Part shown: positions 36,601 to 50,122 of the stretch, one piece after another | Layout of the letters: each line of letters opens with the position of its first letter | Position numbering within the stretch: position 1 is the first letter of the stretch | NCBI GenBank assembly: GCA_003640385.1 | Contig: RCAB01000168.1 | Location: 57,248-121,247 of the forward strand | Length of the DNA stretch: 64,000 nucleotides | Direction of reading: 5' to 3' | From: Setaria digitata | Lineage: Eukaryota; Nematoda; Chromadorea; Rhabditida; Setariidae | Made by a program: the position numbers and the translations under genes | Notes under the pieces: generated by a model | Database searches by the model: none | What the model was told of the DNA's origin: nothing | What the model saw: the letters and a program-made list of their open reading frames with translations, nothing else

Positions 36601-37081
36601 CCTTAAGATGGCTATGGCCATATTAAGACTCTTTTTCTACTACAGTCTCTTTTTCTACGCGACTGTAGTAGCAGAATTGTAGTTAGAAGCGGCAGGACAA
36701 ACTCACTGTACTGCCATCAAACGTTAAAGAGCTCCTTACCGTAACCACCGAAACTATCGTTTCCGAAGATGTCATAACCGTCCACATGTGCCAATGCGTT
36801 TGTTCCGCCAGAATTCCCTTAAGCGAGTGAAATAAAGCAATTTCAAGTTGTAATTAAGAAACCAGAATTAATTAACTATTAATTATTCAACTATTACTCA
36901 GCATTAGAGATTTATCTCCACCATTTTAAATCTTTTAATCTTTATGATGTTAGAAAGAGAAACAATTCAATTTCTCGCTGGCCTTTTTTGTAATAAATTA
37001 ACACCGCAAGGAAAAATACAAAGGTTTACCTGATATCACATCCAAATCAACATCAATTACCGTCCCCGCTGTCGTATTCAT
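33674..37081 (-). CDS. CPEB family cytoplasmic polyadenylation element-binding protein
   Basis: RNA-binding translational regulator acting on U-rich elements in 3'UTRs, in worms mainly in the germ line. Exons on the minus strand: 37081-37030, 36817-36740, 36410-36261, 36143-36054, 35482-35364, 35269-35092, 34844-34663, 34260-33966 and 33762-33674, phases consistent, 410 residues. RRM1 has RNP2 KVFIGGLPP and RNP1 YAFVVF; RRM2 has SVFIGGVPR and GAAQVVF. The zinc-binding C terminus reads CEMCNLAGARHLCPELCC, then YLCEPCWTEVHKRRGLLHH, with the CxxC and His pairs of the CPEB ZZ domain. The intron at 33965 gives a tail ending SPPHPAFI; reading through instead would stop at 33955. Only about 75 residues precede RRM1, much less than in known CPEBs, so upstream exons may be missing from this model. 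Which worm paralogue it is I cannot say. Confidence 0.9.
36637..36671. repeat. Short inverted repeat in a CPEB intron
   Basis: Arms CTACTACAGTC (36637-36647) and GACTGTAGTAG (36661-36671) are perfect 11-base complements with a 13-base spacer. It could form a small stem; no function is evident. Confidence 0.7.
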
Positions 37082-37362
37082 CGTACAACAAGTGTTAGTT
37101 TCGAATCACTTTAAAATAAGTGAAGTTAAATACTGAACAATTATGATTAAAGAGAGAGAAATGACTTGCTTGAAATGTACTTTCTTAATAAGTAAATTTA
37201 AGACTGTTAAATCTTGCCTGGAAAACAGCTGTTTTCAAAAAAATTACTGTATAAATTTAGCAAAGCAACTCAAAGGCAATGGAGGGAATTTCCGTATAGA
37301 TGGAATTAACATCTAATTCTACCTACTACTCAAAGACAACTCCCTCCAGCAATCACTCTATC

Positions 37363-38064
37363 ACTTCACAACCTCATCAACACCACGACACACACGTAAC
37401 ACGTCATGTCAGGTCAGGCCACTCACACCCACTCCCTCTCACTTCACAACCTCATCAACACCACAACACACACGTAACACGTCATGTCAGGTCAGGCCAC
37501 TCACACCCACTCCCTCTCACTTCACAACCTCATCAACACCACAACACACACGTAACACGTCATGTCAGGTCAGGCCACTCACACCCACTCCCTCTCACTT
37601 CACAACCTCATCAACACCACAACACACACGTAACACGTCATGTCAGGTCAGGCCACTCACACCCACTCCCTCTCACTTCACAACCTCATCAACACCACAA
37701 CACACACGTAACACGTCATGTCAGGTCAGGCCACTCACACCCACTCCCTCTCACTTCACAACCTCATCAACACCACAACACACACGTAACACGTCATGTC
37801 AGGTCAGGCCACTCACACCCACTCCCTCTCACTTCACAACCTCATCAACACCACAACACACACGTAACACGTCATGTCAGGTCAGGCCACTCACACCCAC
37901 TCCCTCTCACTTCACAACCTCATCAACACCACAACACACACGTAACACGTCATGTCAGGTCAGGCCACTCACACCCACTCCCTCTCACTTCACAACCTCA
38001 TCAACACCACAACACACACGTAACACGTCATGTCAGGTCAGGCCACTCACACCCACTCCCACCA
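37363..38064. repeat. 78-bp minisatellite, nine near-identical copies, upstream of CPEB
   Basis: Units begin ACTTCACAACCTCATCAACA at 37363, 37441, 37519, 37597, 37675, 37753, 37831, 37909 and 37987. Copies appear identical apart from one base in the first (CACGACAC for CACAACAC). Because 78 is a multiple of three, one plus-strand frame stays open from 37300 to 38076 and would encode a His-rich 26-residue repeat (SQPHQHHNTHVTR and HVRSGHSHPLPLT). I see no splice sites or homology supporting translation. Each unit also carries CACGTAACACGT and an AGGTCA. It ends about 280 bases upstream of the CPEB start codon. Confidence 0.95.
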
Positions 38065-39828
38065 ACCACTACATGAGAAATGACCGCGCAAATACAAAAT
38101 GTTCAGTGATTCAACTGACTCCTTAAAATGTCTCATCGAAATTGCACGTAATACGGCAGGCTAATGCCTACGTGCAAAACATCCTGCTGTAACAAGCACA
38201 ATGAAAAATCATCGCAAAAACATCCATGACAGACTGACAGCACACAGTACACATACGTGACACGTACTGCCAAGTCCCTTGAAGTAACACGTACTGTGGT
38301 GGGTGCTTTACGTTTGGTAGCATGTTTAATAAAGTAGTACGTGCTATGTACACCACTGGCTATCTCGTGCCAGAGCATTTCATAGAGAGACGTGAAGTCA
38401 TCCCATCGCTTTCCTGATAATGAGAATGATAAAGTTGACAGTTTATGCAACAGTTCTTTCGATAAGTCTTCAGCTCTTCTGTACGATTATGCATCACCCA
38501 CGTGCCTTACACGCATTACTTCTCCGTAAATATCACAGTTCGTTTCATTTCCAAAAATGCTTTTTGTTATATAAAGTTATCGATAAGAACCGTCTACGAA
38601 TAAATATGCACATATGCACAAAGTAAGCCCGTAGCCATATTCTTTTCGAGTCATCAAAAGAGTTAGCTAGATTTAATTGCTGGTACATTTTGCATCAAGA
38701 AGATCAGAAGGCTTTAATTCCACACTTTTTTTTTTTCATTTTTTGCTAAACAATAAAGTTACTAAAATGCAACTGAGAAATTTCCACTTTGTTTTCCATA
38801 GGAGTAATCCATTCATAACCTGTCCACAACATCAACTAGGAAGTAAAATAATGTTTAGATATCACATCCCAGCGTTATTCCAGCAACTTAATTATGCTTT
38901 ATTTACTTTCCAGCCTTTGATATCTATTCACTTTTAATTTCAATCTTCTCGATTTTCCAAAATAATATACTTATCAAATGTGATTCGAATAGAGCAAGTC
39001 CTACCCAGCTATATATGCAAATGCCCTCGAAGACTGTGGAATAGTCTAACCACACTGGCGAAGATTAAATGATTCAAATAAGTGATGCTGATTAGTGATA
39101 TTGTGGGAAGTTTAGTGAATGTCAGGAGATGAGATGTAAGGTGACATTTGACACATGTTAAATCCCCTAGATCCAAGTCGAACTCGACATGACCCCTGTC
39201 TTCCTTCCCACCGCATGACAAGCATCTTTGCTCCCAACTTTGCCGACGACATAATTCATATTCCACTTCCTTCTGAGACTAAAATTTCATGTCGTCACTT
39301 GCAGGTTAGATGTCACTTTGCTAAAACTTTCACACCACCGCTGTGATTTCTTTGAAGCGGCGATGCGTCTCTCACTGCTTAGTTATCTTTCTCTTCTCTG
39401 CTTCTTTCGTTTTGTGGACTTGTTTTTCAGTGGACCAAATATGCGGAGTGATTAAAAGGTGACGTGGAATGTGCAGTTGATGTTGAATAGGTGCAGGTGT
39501 GTGGGGAGACGTTTGACGTAGGCATCCCGGATAGTTAGGAGGACTCTGTCCGGTTGGTCTGTTCATTTTGTCAGGCGACTTCTTGTCGAGCTGAAACCTT
39601 TGGAGGAATGGTGGGACTGAAATGAGCCTCCTGCAAACTGCGCGTTAAACCCTTAATTCAGAATACCGTCATTAGGATTTCACCCGTAGCCTTGTAGCAC
39701 TGTCATGGTGATGTGGAAGATTTTAACTGTTGCAGGAATATTGAGAAACAGATTTCTAGTTAGCCTGTTTCTAATTTTACTCCATTCTTTGTACCCTGAT
39801 CAGATTAAAGCTCTAAGACACTTTTTAG
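38065..39828. other. Intergenic region between CPEB and RAMP4
   Basis: The first 300 bases contain further ACACGTA/ACGTGAC-like words (38240-38300) reminiscent of the minisatellite unit. Open frames at 38450-38133 and 39266-39009 (minus) have no recognisable domain. Nothing else identified; the RAMP4 promoter should lie at the right end. Confidence 0.45.
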
Positions 39829-41044
<1,216 letters not shown>

Positions 41045-43284
41045 TCGCCACTACTAACGAGAAATATAACCTCCATTATCGTACACATCAGTTTAATTTT
41101 TTCTTATTTTCTGATATAAGGCTTTATTCATTCCTGTGGCGTTGTTTTTGACATCTTTCGTCTCCATCTATGTAAGAAGCTCCCTCAATAAGTGATGAGA
41201 TTAAGGACGTATGAATTTCATTTTTATACTGCATAGAATTCATTATCCTACAGTTTCGGATAAAAATTTTGTGGATTTCAATTGACCATTCATTTTCTAA
41301 ATCAGGTTTCTTACCAATTAATGGGAATGAACTGATAAGTGGGAAATTTGTCATACTGTATTGAACTTCAACAGTGGATTCAGATATCGTACTGCCTTAT
41401 TTATTGTAACTATTTTTATTAGAATAAACTATATGGAAAGTGGTTTGTTAACCTCAATTTTTTCTTCAGATAACATTTTAAAACGAACTGTCACATTTGT
41501 TGATTCCTCGAAAAAAACTGTGTGTACAGATCATCATAGAGAGAGGGGTAAGTAGGGGTAAGCATAAAGCTGCAGTGTATCGACAAATAATGTTTGTATT
41601 TTTCCAATAAATTAAAATGCCACTGAATGGAAGAATTGAAGATTACAGAAAAGAATCGTCAAAAAGCACCCTTTGTGAAAGAAATGGAACAAACAGTGTT
41701 TTCAAAATTTATTTATTTTCAAAAACATTCTCTAAAGCCCACTTTATAAATCGAAGAAAAGTGGCCGTTCCTGCATTTTTTATTTTATCAATTCATCTGT
41801 GTTGATCAATCGTCTTCGGGAATTATTGTTATAAAGCAAAAAGTAAATTGTGGAGAGTGCGGAAAATGGAAGTTGTTGTACATTTGATGATGCTTCTGAA
41901 GAGGGCAGTTACATTGTATTATGACCTAAAATATTAAGTCGTTTAAAGAAATGTTTAACTAACCTGGAATTTAAATGAATGTAATATCATTAAATTGATT
42001 ACAGTAAAGTTCGTGACATTAAAATCTGCCCTGCATGAATTATAGCGTGATAGCATGATTGAACACTGATGGTTTGCTGCACAGGAAATGTCAACAACGA
42101 TTTCTGTCAATGGAAAAAATTGTGTTGAAATAAATTGGTAACTGAATGAAAAGGACTTATTTGGTTAAATAGAACAACACCTTTTCTGCTTTGCTTAATA
42201 AAGTTCCACTTAGTAAATACTATGGTTCGAGCGCAGAAGTTACGATGCTGCAATTGGTTTTTGTCTTCTTGAAACTTCCTAAAATTAAAAAAAAATAGCA
42301 ACGAGATGTAATCTTCGAAACGTTTTAGGTCATGAACATGCTGCTGACCTAAAAGAACCAGTATTGTATGATTTGATGCTTTGGTTAAATTATTGAAACA
42401 TAGAAATGATTGTACTTTCGAAATAAATAATAATGAGAGCAGTTTGATTGACTTATCAAGGTCAATAAATCGAGTTTAAATCATCCGCGAGTGAAACATC
42501 AAAACTGACACTTCCTTCTCGAGAATTTTCTTTCTTTTTTTGTTTACTGCGCAGAGCTGTAAACTGTCACAAGTAACCATCGGATTAATAGAGATAGCAT
42601 GCATCTTCTTCCATTCAATTTTTGTTTGAATTTATAATTTTCTGCACAGTAGGTTTGAGACATTTTAGTCCTATTTCCCTCTCTTTTTTTAAACTGTCTG
42701 TAATTTACTTCATTTCTATGTTTTCTTAGCACCAAATGGATTTTTCAAATGGCAAATGCTAATATATTTAAAAGATAGATGAATCAATTGCTAATGAATT
42801 ATATGTTCTTGAAATTTTTTTACCAATTTCATTATTTAAATGTGGTTGAGGAGACAATGAAAAAACAAATTCCGAAAATTTAATTTAGATTCTTAAATTC
42901 GATACACTATATTTTCTTTTCAGAACTGCATAATTTCTTTTGCACAGGTAAAGTTCACGTAATCTATAGACGGAGGAAATGTACGTATTGGTGCAAGTGA
43001 TAATATATATGTGCCACATAATTGTAAGGTTTCACTGAATAATGCACCAAAAGTAAAAAATAAAAATTGCAAGAAAAGTATTTATTTGAAAATGATAAAT
43101 TCGAAACAAATGTTAAGCCGAGTGATAACCGGTGATACGTCGAGAACATGCAAAGTTACTCTAGTGAACAATAATGCTATTGTTTGTCACTAAATTTCCA
43201 ATTTGTCTCATCCAACTTTTTGTTATGAAATGAATGAATCTCCACGTTTCTTAGTATATAATATAAAATCTTTATATTAAACAG
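41045..43284. other. Region between RAMP4 and the first recognised astacin exon
   Basis: 3' flank of RAMP4 (an AATAAA occurs at about 41607) and the unseen 5' end of the astacin gene. A 24-base stretch at 42924-42947 has a strong acceptor (TTTTCTTTTCAG) and donor (GTAAAG), is phase 0 and reads NCIISFAQ, which could be the end of a signal peptide joined to the exon at 43285. An exon carrying the start codon was not found. Confidence 0.4.
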
Positions 43285-46200
43285 ATAAACGCTCAAAATG
43301 ACAATATCGTTTCGAATGATTATGCGGAAGTTCGAGTATTGCTGGACAAATATTATCAGATAAAGGCGCGAAAACATGGCCATTATCATGATTACGTAAG
43401 CAAATTAGCGTTACTAAATCAAATTCAGACAGAAAATTAACGAGAAAGAGAGAAAGAGAGAGGAAGCAAGATTATTATTTTAACAGTACCTCTTAACAGT
43501 AACCTCACTGTATTTCAAGATTCATTTTTAGTTTACAGACTAACTTTTAAATTCTTTTCCGCAGGATTCTAAAAAAGTAAACAAAGAGTTGAAAGACATA
43601 CCAACTGATGATGGCACTGAAGCAAGCATTAATCGCAAGGAAGGTGTCGTTGGTGATTTGTTCGAGAATGATATATTATTAACCTTGCCACAAGTGAAGG
43701 CTTTACTCAATGAGGACATCAAAAGTCGTAAGTTGTTTCCTCAATGCTCAGTCATTTAGGTTAATTCCTCAAATTTTCATTTGAACTTATCTGCGAAATG
43801 ATCCGTCGAAATTTTGAAGCGGTCCACTAATAAAAATGCTAAAGCTAAACAATTTCATGCTTTTTGTAATCTTTTTTCCCCTTGAATCAATGAGAAAGAA
43901 ATAATAATTGAAAATATTCCAAACTGGTTTTTTCCTTACTAGGAAAAATTAACGATGAATTTAAATATTTTGATGATAATGATAAGATATGAAGTGAAAG
44001 GAAAGACGTTGTCTCGAATGCCTGTATATTTATATCGTTATCGAAATTTTTGATCGAAGCAAATTCTGCAGGAATAATCATTTCTACCGGAATAAGAATA
44101 TGCTATTCAGAAATAGTTGAAAAAATGTTCAAAAAAAGATTTTTATTAATAAATATACATTATTTAACATTTTCAATAATTATTTTTTAAAATTAGTTTA
44201 AAAATATGTTAAATTCTCAAAAAAACTATACAAAATTCGTACTAGTTAATCACTATTAGTAGACATAAACTGAATCAATTGAAGGAAGTAATCGACAAGC
44301 CATTCGGGGAGCACACTACAACTGGATCAACATGCCTATATCTTACCGTTTCGCTAATTCCGACGGTTAATCCAAAAATCAACTTGAAGAACTTTTTTTT
44401 CACTTATTTAACACAAATTTCTCCGCAATAAATTATAAACTTTTGAGAAATTTTTGGAGAAAATGCAAATTCGGAAGAGAATTTCGTAACAAAGTTATGG
44501 AAAAGACAATTTTAGCAAAATGGCAAAAGGTAATCCGCAATGCTTTGCAGCACATTGAAACAGAAACGTGCGTTCGTTTCGAGGTTTCTCTTAAAACTTA
44601 ATTGCAATTACAATCAGTTACTACTCAAGAATGAAGTATTTAACAACTTAAATTATCACTGCAAATTTACGATCTTTCCATATTCAATTTTAATAATTTC
44701 TATTTCAAAGTGAAATTATTAAAAGGCTTTTCACAAAGAATGAAAAAAAATTTAGGAGAATGGTGCTAACCAGAATTACTTATACTTTACAAAAGGGAGA
44801 GGATGTTGGAGTAATGTCGGGAAAATTGGCGGTCGACAGTTGATATCCATTGGGATTGGATGTGAACTGGTCTGTTATACATACAGCCTTATGAAGTTTT
44901 AAATTTTCATTTGCAATGCACTAACACAGTTGCAGTAATTGCAGTGAGACATTAAAAAAGTATTACTGAAATTTTGAAAAAAAAAATTTTGCGAATTATT
45001 TCTCTTTAATTGAGTAATTTCAAAACAATTCAGGTGGGTATAGTAGCCCATGAAGTATTGCATGCTTTGGGTCTTTGGCACGAACAATCACGCAGTGATC
45101 GCGATAACAGCATCTGGATTAATTATTTCAACATTTATCCGGTACTCGTTCAAACTTCAGTTAAGCAACAAAAGTGTGCATCTTTACGATGTCGTAAGAG
45201 TGCTTTAGAGCTTCTTGCCAAGGATATCCTGGAAAAAGTTCTTTGGCCAATGAAAGATTGTTTTTTTCTTTTTCTAATTATTTCACTACACATTTATTTG
45301 AAAAATATCTGATATTTGTAGGGCACTCAAGGAAATTTCGAAAAACGAACAATACTTGATAGTGACAATATGGGACTTCCATATGACTTTGGCTCTATCA
45401 TGCATTACGGTTCCAAGGCTTTTACTACTGATCATAAGAGGTAAAAATATATTTATTTATTAATTATTATTGTTATTATTACTATTATTATTAAATTATT
45501 GTTGTTTATTGTTTATTATTTACTGCTTATTCTTTTCACTTATTGCTTTTTACTTCTTGATTATTTATTACAAATTATCATTTATCACTTATTATATTTT
45601 ATCTTCCCTTAACACTTATTTATTGTTGCTTATCGCTTATTACTTATTATTGCTATTAAACGTAGATTTATTGATTTAAATGGTGAGCACGTGGTTTTAC
45701 GAAAGGTAGATTGCATTAAAATCGCTGATGTTAAAACTACTACTATCATGAAAGTGTTAATAAACTTCTTTATTAAACGATTAAAAGGTATACGATAGAG
45801 ACACGTGATCGTCGGTATCAAGAAACGATCGGTCAGCGACAAATGATATCATTCAAAGATGCCAGAATGATCAATTTGCGATATTGTGGTAGTACGTATA
45901 CGCTGAATTATTTGCTGTTCACGTAACTCTTTAAAAAGTTGTGAGAAAGTAGAAATACGGACCGTCAGCTGTTCCTCAGAAAACTTCCAACTTTAGTCAT
46001 CACGTTTTTCCGGTTAGACGTAGTCTGTGAAAGAGGTGAGGAGATGAGGGATACGATAAGCAGAATAGTGATTTCTATATGGAATAAATTTCTGAAACAA
46101 TTCAGAAAAGAGACTAAGAAAGGAGGGGAGTAAAGCCTTAATTTCAGAATTCAACAATTCAAAAAAAAAAAGATGATTCGGATAAATGCAAGAAACTGTA

Positions 46201-49200
46201 AACTGAAAATGAAACAACTACGAATAGTGTGTTTCAGCATCCTGTAGGCACCAGATGACTTGCTATAATGGTGGTTATACCGATCCTAATAACTGCTATC
46301 AATGTAAATGTCCAAGTGGCCTAGGTGGAGCTAATTGCTTGTCAGTGGAAAAAAGCAGTGAGTTTTCGATGCTGTTGAAAGAAAAAATAGGATGATTGGG
46401 AGAAATGCAAGAAACTAGGAGTCAATAAAACCCATATAAGTTCATCTGGAAACAAATGACTGAAAACCCGTATAAGTTCATCTGGAAACAAATGACTAAT
46501 TGGAATTCTTAGAAATCAAAGATTATGCTAAATCTTCAAAGCAATTAACAATTTTCGCAATTTTCGTGTTTTCTCGTTCTATTTTGTTAACATATAAATG
46601 AAATTTTTTCAACAAATAAGATTTTCCAAAAATTGCATTAAATGAATATTTTAAAAACACTCGAGTGTGGTGGTGATCTGATAGCTGATTACGATTATCG
46701 GGATATTGCATTCGCTGGAGTTCGTGACAACGTTCATTGCATTTGGAGAATTAGAGTAAGTTCTTACAAAAATTGAAGATTAATCTCGAATGCAAAAGCT
46801 AGAAAATGAACAAAACCATGAGACTAATGAATTATCATAAATTAGATAGATGGAAATTTTACCAGCCATCCGATGATTGATTGATTTTTTGGTCTTTTTA
46901 GCGAAAAAAGTAGTTAAAAATGTTTAGAGTGATATTTTGGTGACAGCTACTGTAATATTATTATATTGTAATGAAAGAAATTGTTAGGAAAAGAATCGAC
47001 CCTCTCTATCTATCGAATATTTTAGTAATATCACTCTTTTTTAAATTTCTATCCATTTTGGTTCACTTCTATCATTATTATTTTAATTACTCATTAGTTG
47101 TTGATTGTTACTAATCAATTGTTTTCCTATTTTAGCAAATTTGTCTACTTAATTATGTTATTAAAATAATCCAATATTTCATGCATTATTACTTTAGTCT
47201 AACAGACGGATACTGGTAAAAGTTGATGAATTACGACTGCCTTGCAGAGAAACGTGTGATTCTTACTTGGAATTAAAATACAAAGCAGATATGATTCCCA
47301 CCGGTAAGTTCTGTTTATCAGTGTTTCCTCCTCTCGCCTCAGAAAAAGGCAACGATTACATTTTTTTTAAAAAAAATTAATCCAACTCATGCTAACACAA
47401 TGGTAATTTTCTTTGCTTCTTTTTCAGCATTTTTCAAAGTAAGCTTAAACCTTAGCGAAACCGTCCCAGTAAGCGCAAATTATGCCATAATTAAGGCTCA
47501 AGACATTGCTGTGGAACACCAAACATGTGGATAGCAAGTGAAAGTAATACATTTATTATCAGATATGTGGTAAATCTTCCTGCCAATGAATTCTATGAAC
47601 AAGGATTCAAGCTCCGCTACAAGCTGTGCAAGTTTTGAGCCAAATAATAATATCATAGTAATGACACCAATTATGTTTTCCGATTTCAGCGTTTCAAACG
47701 TAAGCAGGGTCAAGTTATAGAGCCAGAAACTGACAACTGATATTTAGTCACTTATAAAGGAAGCGAAATTGTATGTAATTAAGATTTGAGTCTCTTTGTT
47801 TGCATAACCAATGCCTAAAACTTCTCTAAGAATAACCAAAGCCGTTTATGTTCTCGTAAGCAGAGGAAATAAGAAAATTAAAACAAAGAAGAGATTAAGA
47901 ACTGGACAATTCAGTTATCACTTTGTTTTTGATCGAAGGAAACAGTGTAATTAATTAACTAACACAATTTCAGATGGGAATAGAACCGACAGACACTTAG
48001 TAAGTTGTGCATAAAATTAAAGTAACAAAAAAAATAAACAAATTTGCAAATTAGTAAATCTTCACTAACTTTTGGTTTAATTAGTCTCTTGCTTCCCAGA
48101 AATTCTCGTAACAACAGTGTCATACAATGATTCAATTTTGAATCTTTCTTTCGTGGCAGTGAGAATGCTAATCAAATATTGCTTTTTAAATTATTTAAAA
48201 AATTGAAAAAAAGAAAGAAATAGATTACAACAACAACGTCATCATCAACGTCGACAACGACTACGATGACAAAAACAACAACAAAAAAGATGACAACAGC
48301 AACTATCACTACGAAGCCCAGAAGGACAACAAAGGGTATATTTAATTTGAAAAAATTTTGAATTTCATTAAATCACAGCTTTTTTTCGAGTAAAAACGAA
48401 TATAATTTGATAAACAATCGAGAATTATTGACATATCGTTCCGTCTTTTTATATTAACTTTCTTTAACTGCAAGTTTAGAAATTTCAAATTTCTGAATAT
48501 GAGATGGATTGTTTAGCAAAATCAGCATGGAGCAACTGGGGTGCTTGGAGTTCATGTTCCGTGACCTGTGGAGGTTGTGGTAAACAACGACGAATTCGAG
48601 CTTGCTATGGCAGTGACAGGATCTGTCCGTATGATTCTTTTTTGTCGCATACTTTTCAATATTTGAAATTCTTTCTGACGTGTGAATGAACAAACAATTA
48701 GCACTAAATATATTGCCTAAATATATTAGAAATTTTCTGCTTTGAAAAACCTAAAACAAAAGAAAAACTTTTAGACAGTAGGAAAATTACGAATGTTTAA
48801 ATCGATTGCTGCTAAATGCTAAAAAGTTGCTGATAAGGAATGTCAAAGAAAGAGGATCTGTTTTGATAAAAATAGCAACGTATTCAGTTGTTAAAGAAGT
48901 GGTAAAAATGATAGTGCAAAGAAGAATTTCAGTGGTCCAAATGAAGAGGCAAAGAGATGTGGTGAGAAGCGATGTAAAATTCAAGGAAAATTTGACTGCA
49001 CTGCTCGATTGGTTATGCCTTGCAGTCTTTATCATAAACTACAGTTTGGCACAAACAAAGGTAGCATTAATACTAAACTTTCGTAATGATTAAAAATTTA
49101 GTGTCAATTTTGCTTTAATTGATAAAATTGAAATTATTTGTTGAAATTGTTTCAGTATATAATTTTATTAACAAATGAATATTAGAGGATTAGTTTTAAA

Positions 49201-49905
49201 AGCCATTATTACACTGTACTCTGATTCAAAAAAGAAAGAAAAAAGTGATTAAAAAGACTGCAATGAAGTTATGTTTTTCCTGAATAAGTTGAAAATTAGG
49301 TATCATTTGCGATAAAATAATGCAAACGCTGTAACTGATAGAAATCGTTTATAAAGGCTAAAAGATTCATACTTTCCTAATTTTCAATCCAGAGTGAACG
49401 AAATTTTGCCCCTTTTAGAATTAGGAATTAGTAGTCTCGATATTTCGAATAGTGATTATTTAAATTTCTGTTTGAACTTTTTAACAGATGCTCATGTGCT
49501 AGTCAGTGATAAATTCGCTACTTATCCATACAAGGAGAAACAGTATCTTAAATCAGTCTTCGCGGGCGAAAAGCTCTGCGAAAAGTTAGTTAGTTTCTAA
49601 TTTTTTGCAAAGATAACGAAAGAAAATTTTATGATATGCTTCAAATTCTGAATTTGCAGAAAAATTAACTTTTCGAGAAATAAAACAATAAATAAAAAGC
49701 CATTTTCATAAATCATTGATAATTATCAAAATAATTTTTTTTTTTTTAAAGGCATCTCCGTTATCTGTGTTCAACGCCAACGCTTACTGTTTACTTGGGT
49801 CAGATAACAAGAAATAATTTGTTGAGTTCGGATAAACGAGGATGCTGTGACGAATATCATTATAACGGAACTATTTGCATTCAAGACGGAAATATTTTTC
49901 CTTAG
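43285..49905 (+). CDS. Secreted astacin metalloprotease with EGF, CUB and TSP1 domains (NAS-33 to NAS-38 type)
   Basis: Zinc endopeptidase of the nematode NAS subgroup with a TSP1 domain, members of which act in moulting, hatching and cuticle collagen processing. Exons read: 43285-43395, 43565-43727 (prodomain, [17 protein letters not shown]), 44289-44365, 44516-44583, 44756-44869, 45034-45141, 45322-45440, 45788-45888, 46238-46357, 46666-46755, 47198-47303, 47496-47625, 47690-47699, 48224-48335, 48517-48628, 48897-49060, 49488-49584 and 49752-49905. The zinc site is [19 protein letters not shown]; the Met-turn is SIMHYG. The EGF domain is at 46238-46357 ([15 protein letters not shown]); CUB runs 46666-47699; a Thr-rich linker is at 48224-48335; TSP1 has [21 protein letters not shown] Cys-containing C-terminal part follows. 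Two joins are unresolved: prodomain to 44289, and EGF to CUB, where phases do not match. The start codon was not found. Confidence 0.88.
45445..45665. repeat. Low-complexity TTA/TTG-rich intron sequence in the astacin gene
   Basis: Irregular runs of TTATTA, TTGTTA and similar triplets, in the intron between 45440 and 45788. It creates an artificial hydrophobic open frame that I do not regard as coding. Confidence 0.8.
46163..46499. repeat. Direct repeats around the EGF exon and a 37-bp tandem duplication
   Basis: GATGATTCGGATAAATGCAA (from 46172) and GATGATTGGGAGAAATGCAA (from 46391), each followed by GAAACT, flank the EGF exon at 46238-46357. Just downstream, TATAAGTTCATCTGGAAACA plus AATGACT occurs twice in tandem (from about 46434 and 46471). 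Confidence 0.8.
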
Positions 49906-50122
49906 CAGGATTGATTATAATTTGTAGAATTGATGATAGTTTTAAATGATGTTGTTATCAAACTTTGACGATTTATTAAAATTAGAAAAATGACCATTTA
50001 TGAAGAGCAAAATAATTTGTATAAATTTTTAACAGTTAATTATTGCCCACCATTTCTTGATACCAAGCACCTTTGTTCATCTTTGTTTTATGTTTATAAT
50101 TTTATTCATTTTTAAATTCCAG

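Noticed and set aside
37300..38076. 258-codon gene made only of the His-rich repeat
   Set aside because: The open frame follows automatically from a 78-bp unit without stops. There is no signal peptide, splice context or homology, so it is listed as a repeat.
39009..39566. Minus-strand open frames with a CxxC-like pattern upstream of RAMP4
   Set aside because: The cysteines do not form a recognisable zinc finger, and no exon structure supports the frames.
45470..45679. Hydrophobic open frame rich in Leu and Tyr
   Set aside because: It is a product of low-complexity TTA/TTG-rich intron sequence.
48841..48900. In-frame TAA at 48892-48894 just before the last part of the TSP1 domain, suggesting a pseudogene
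   Set aside because: The preceding exon ends in phase 2 at 48628, and the acceptor ending at 48896 (TTAAAG) restores the frame after the TAA. The spliced TSP1 domain is then complete ([12 protein letters not shown]), so the stop is intronic.
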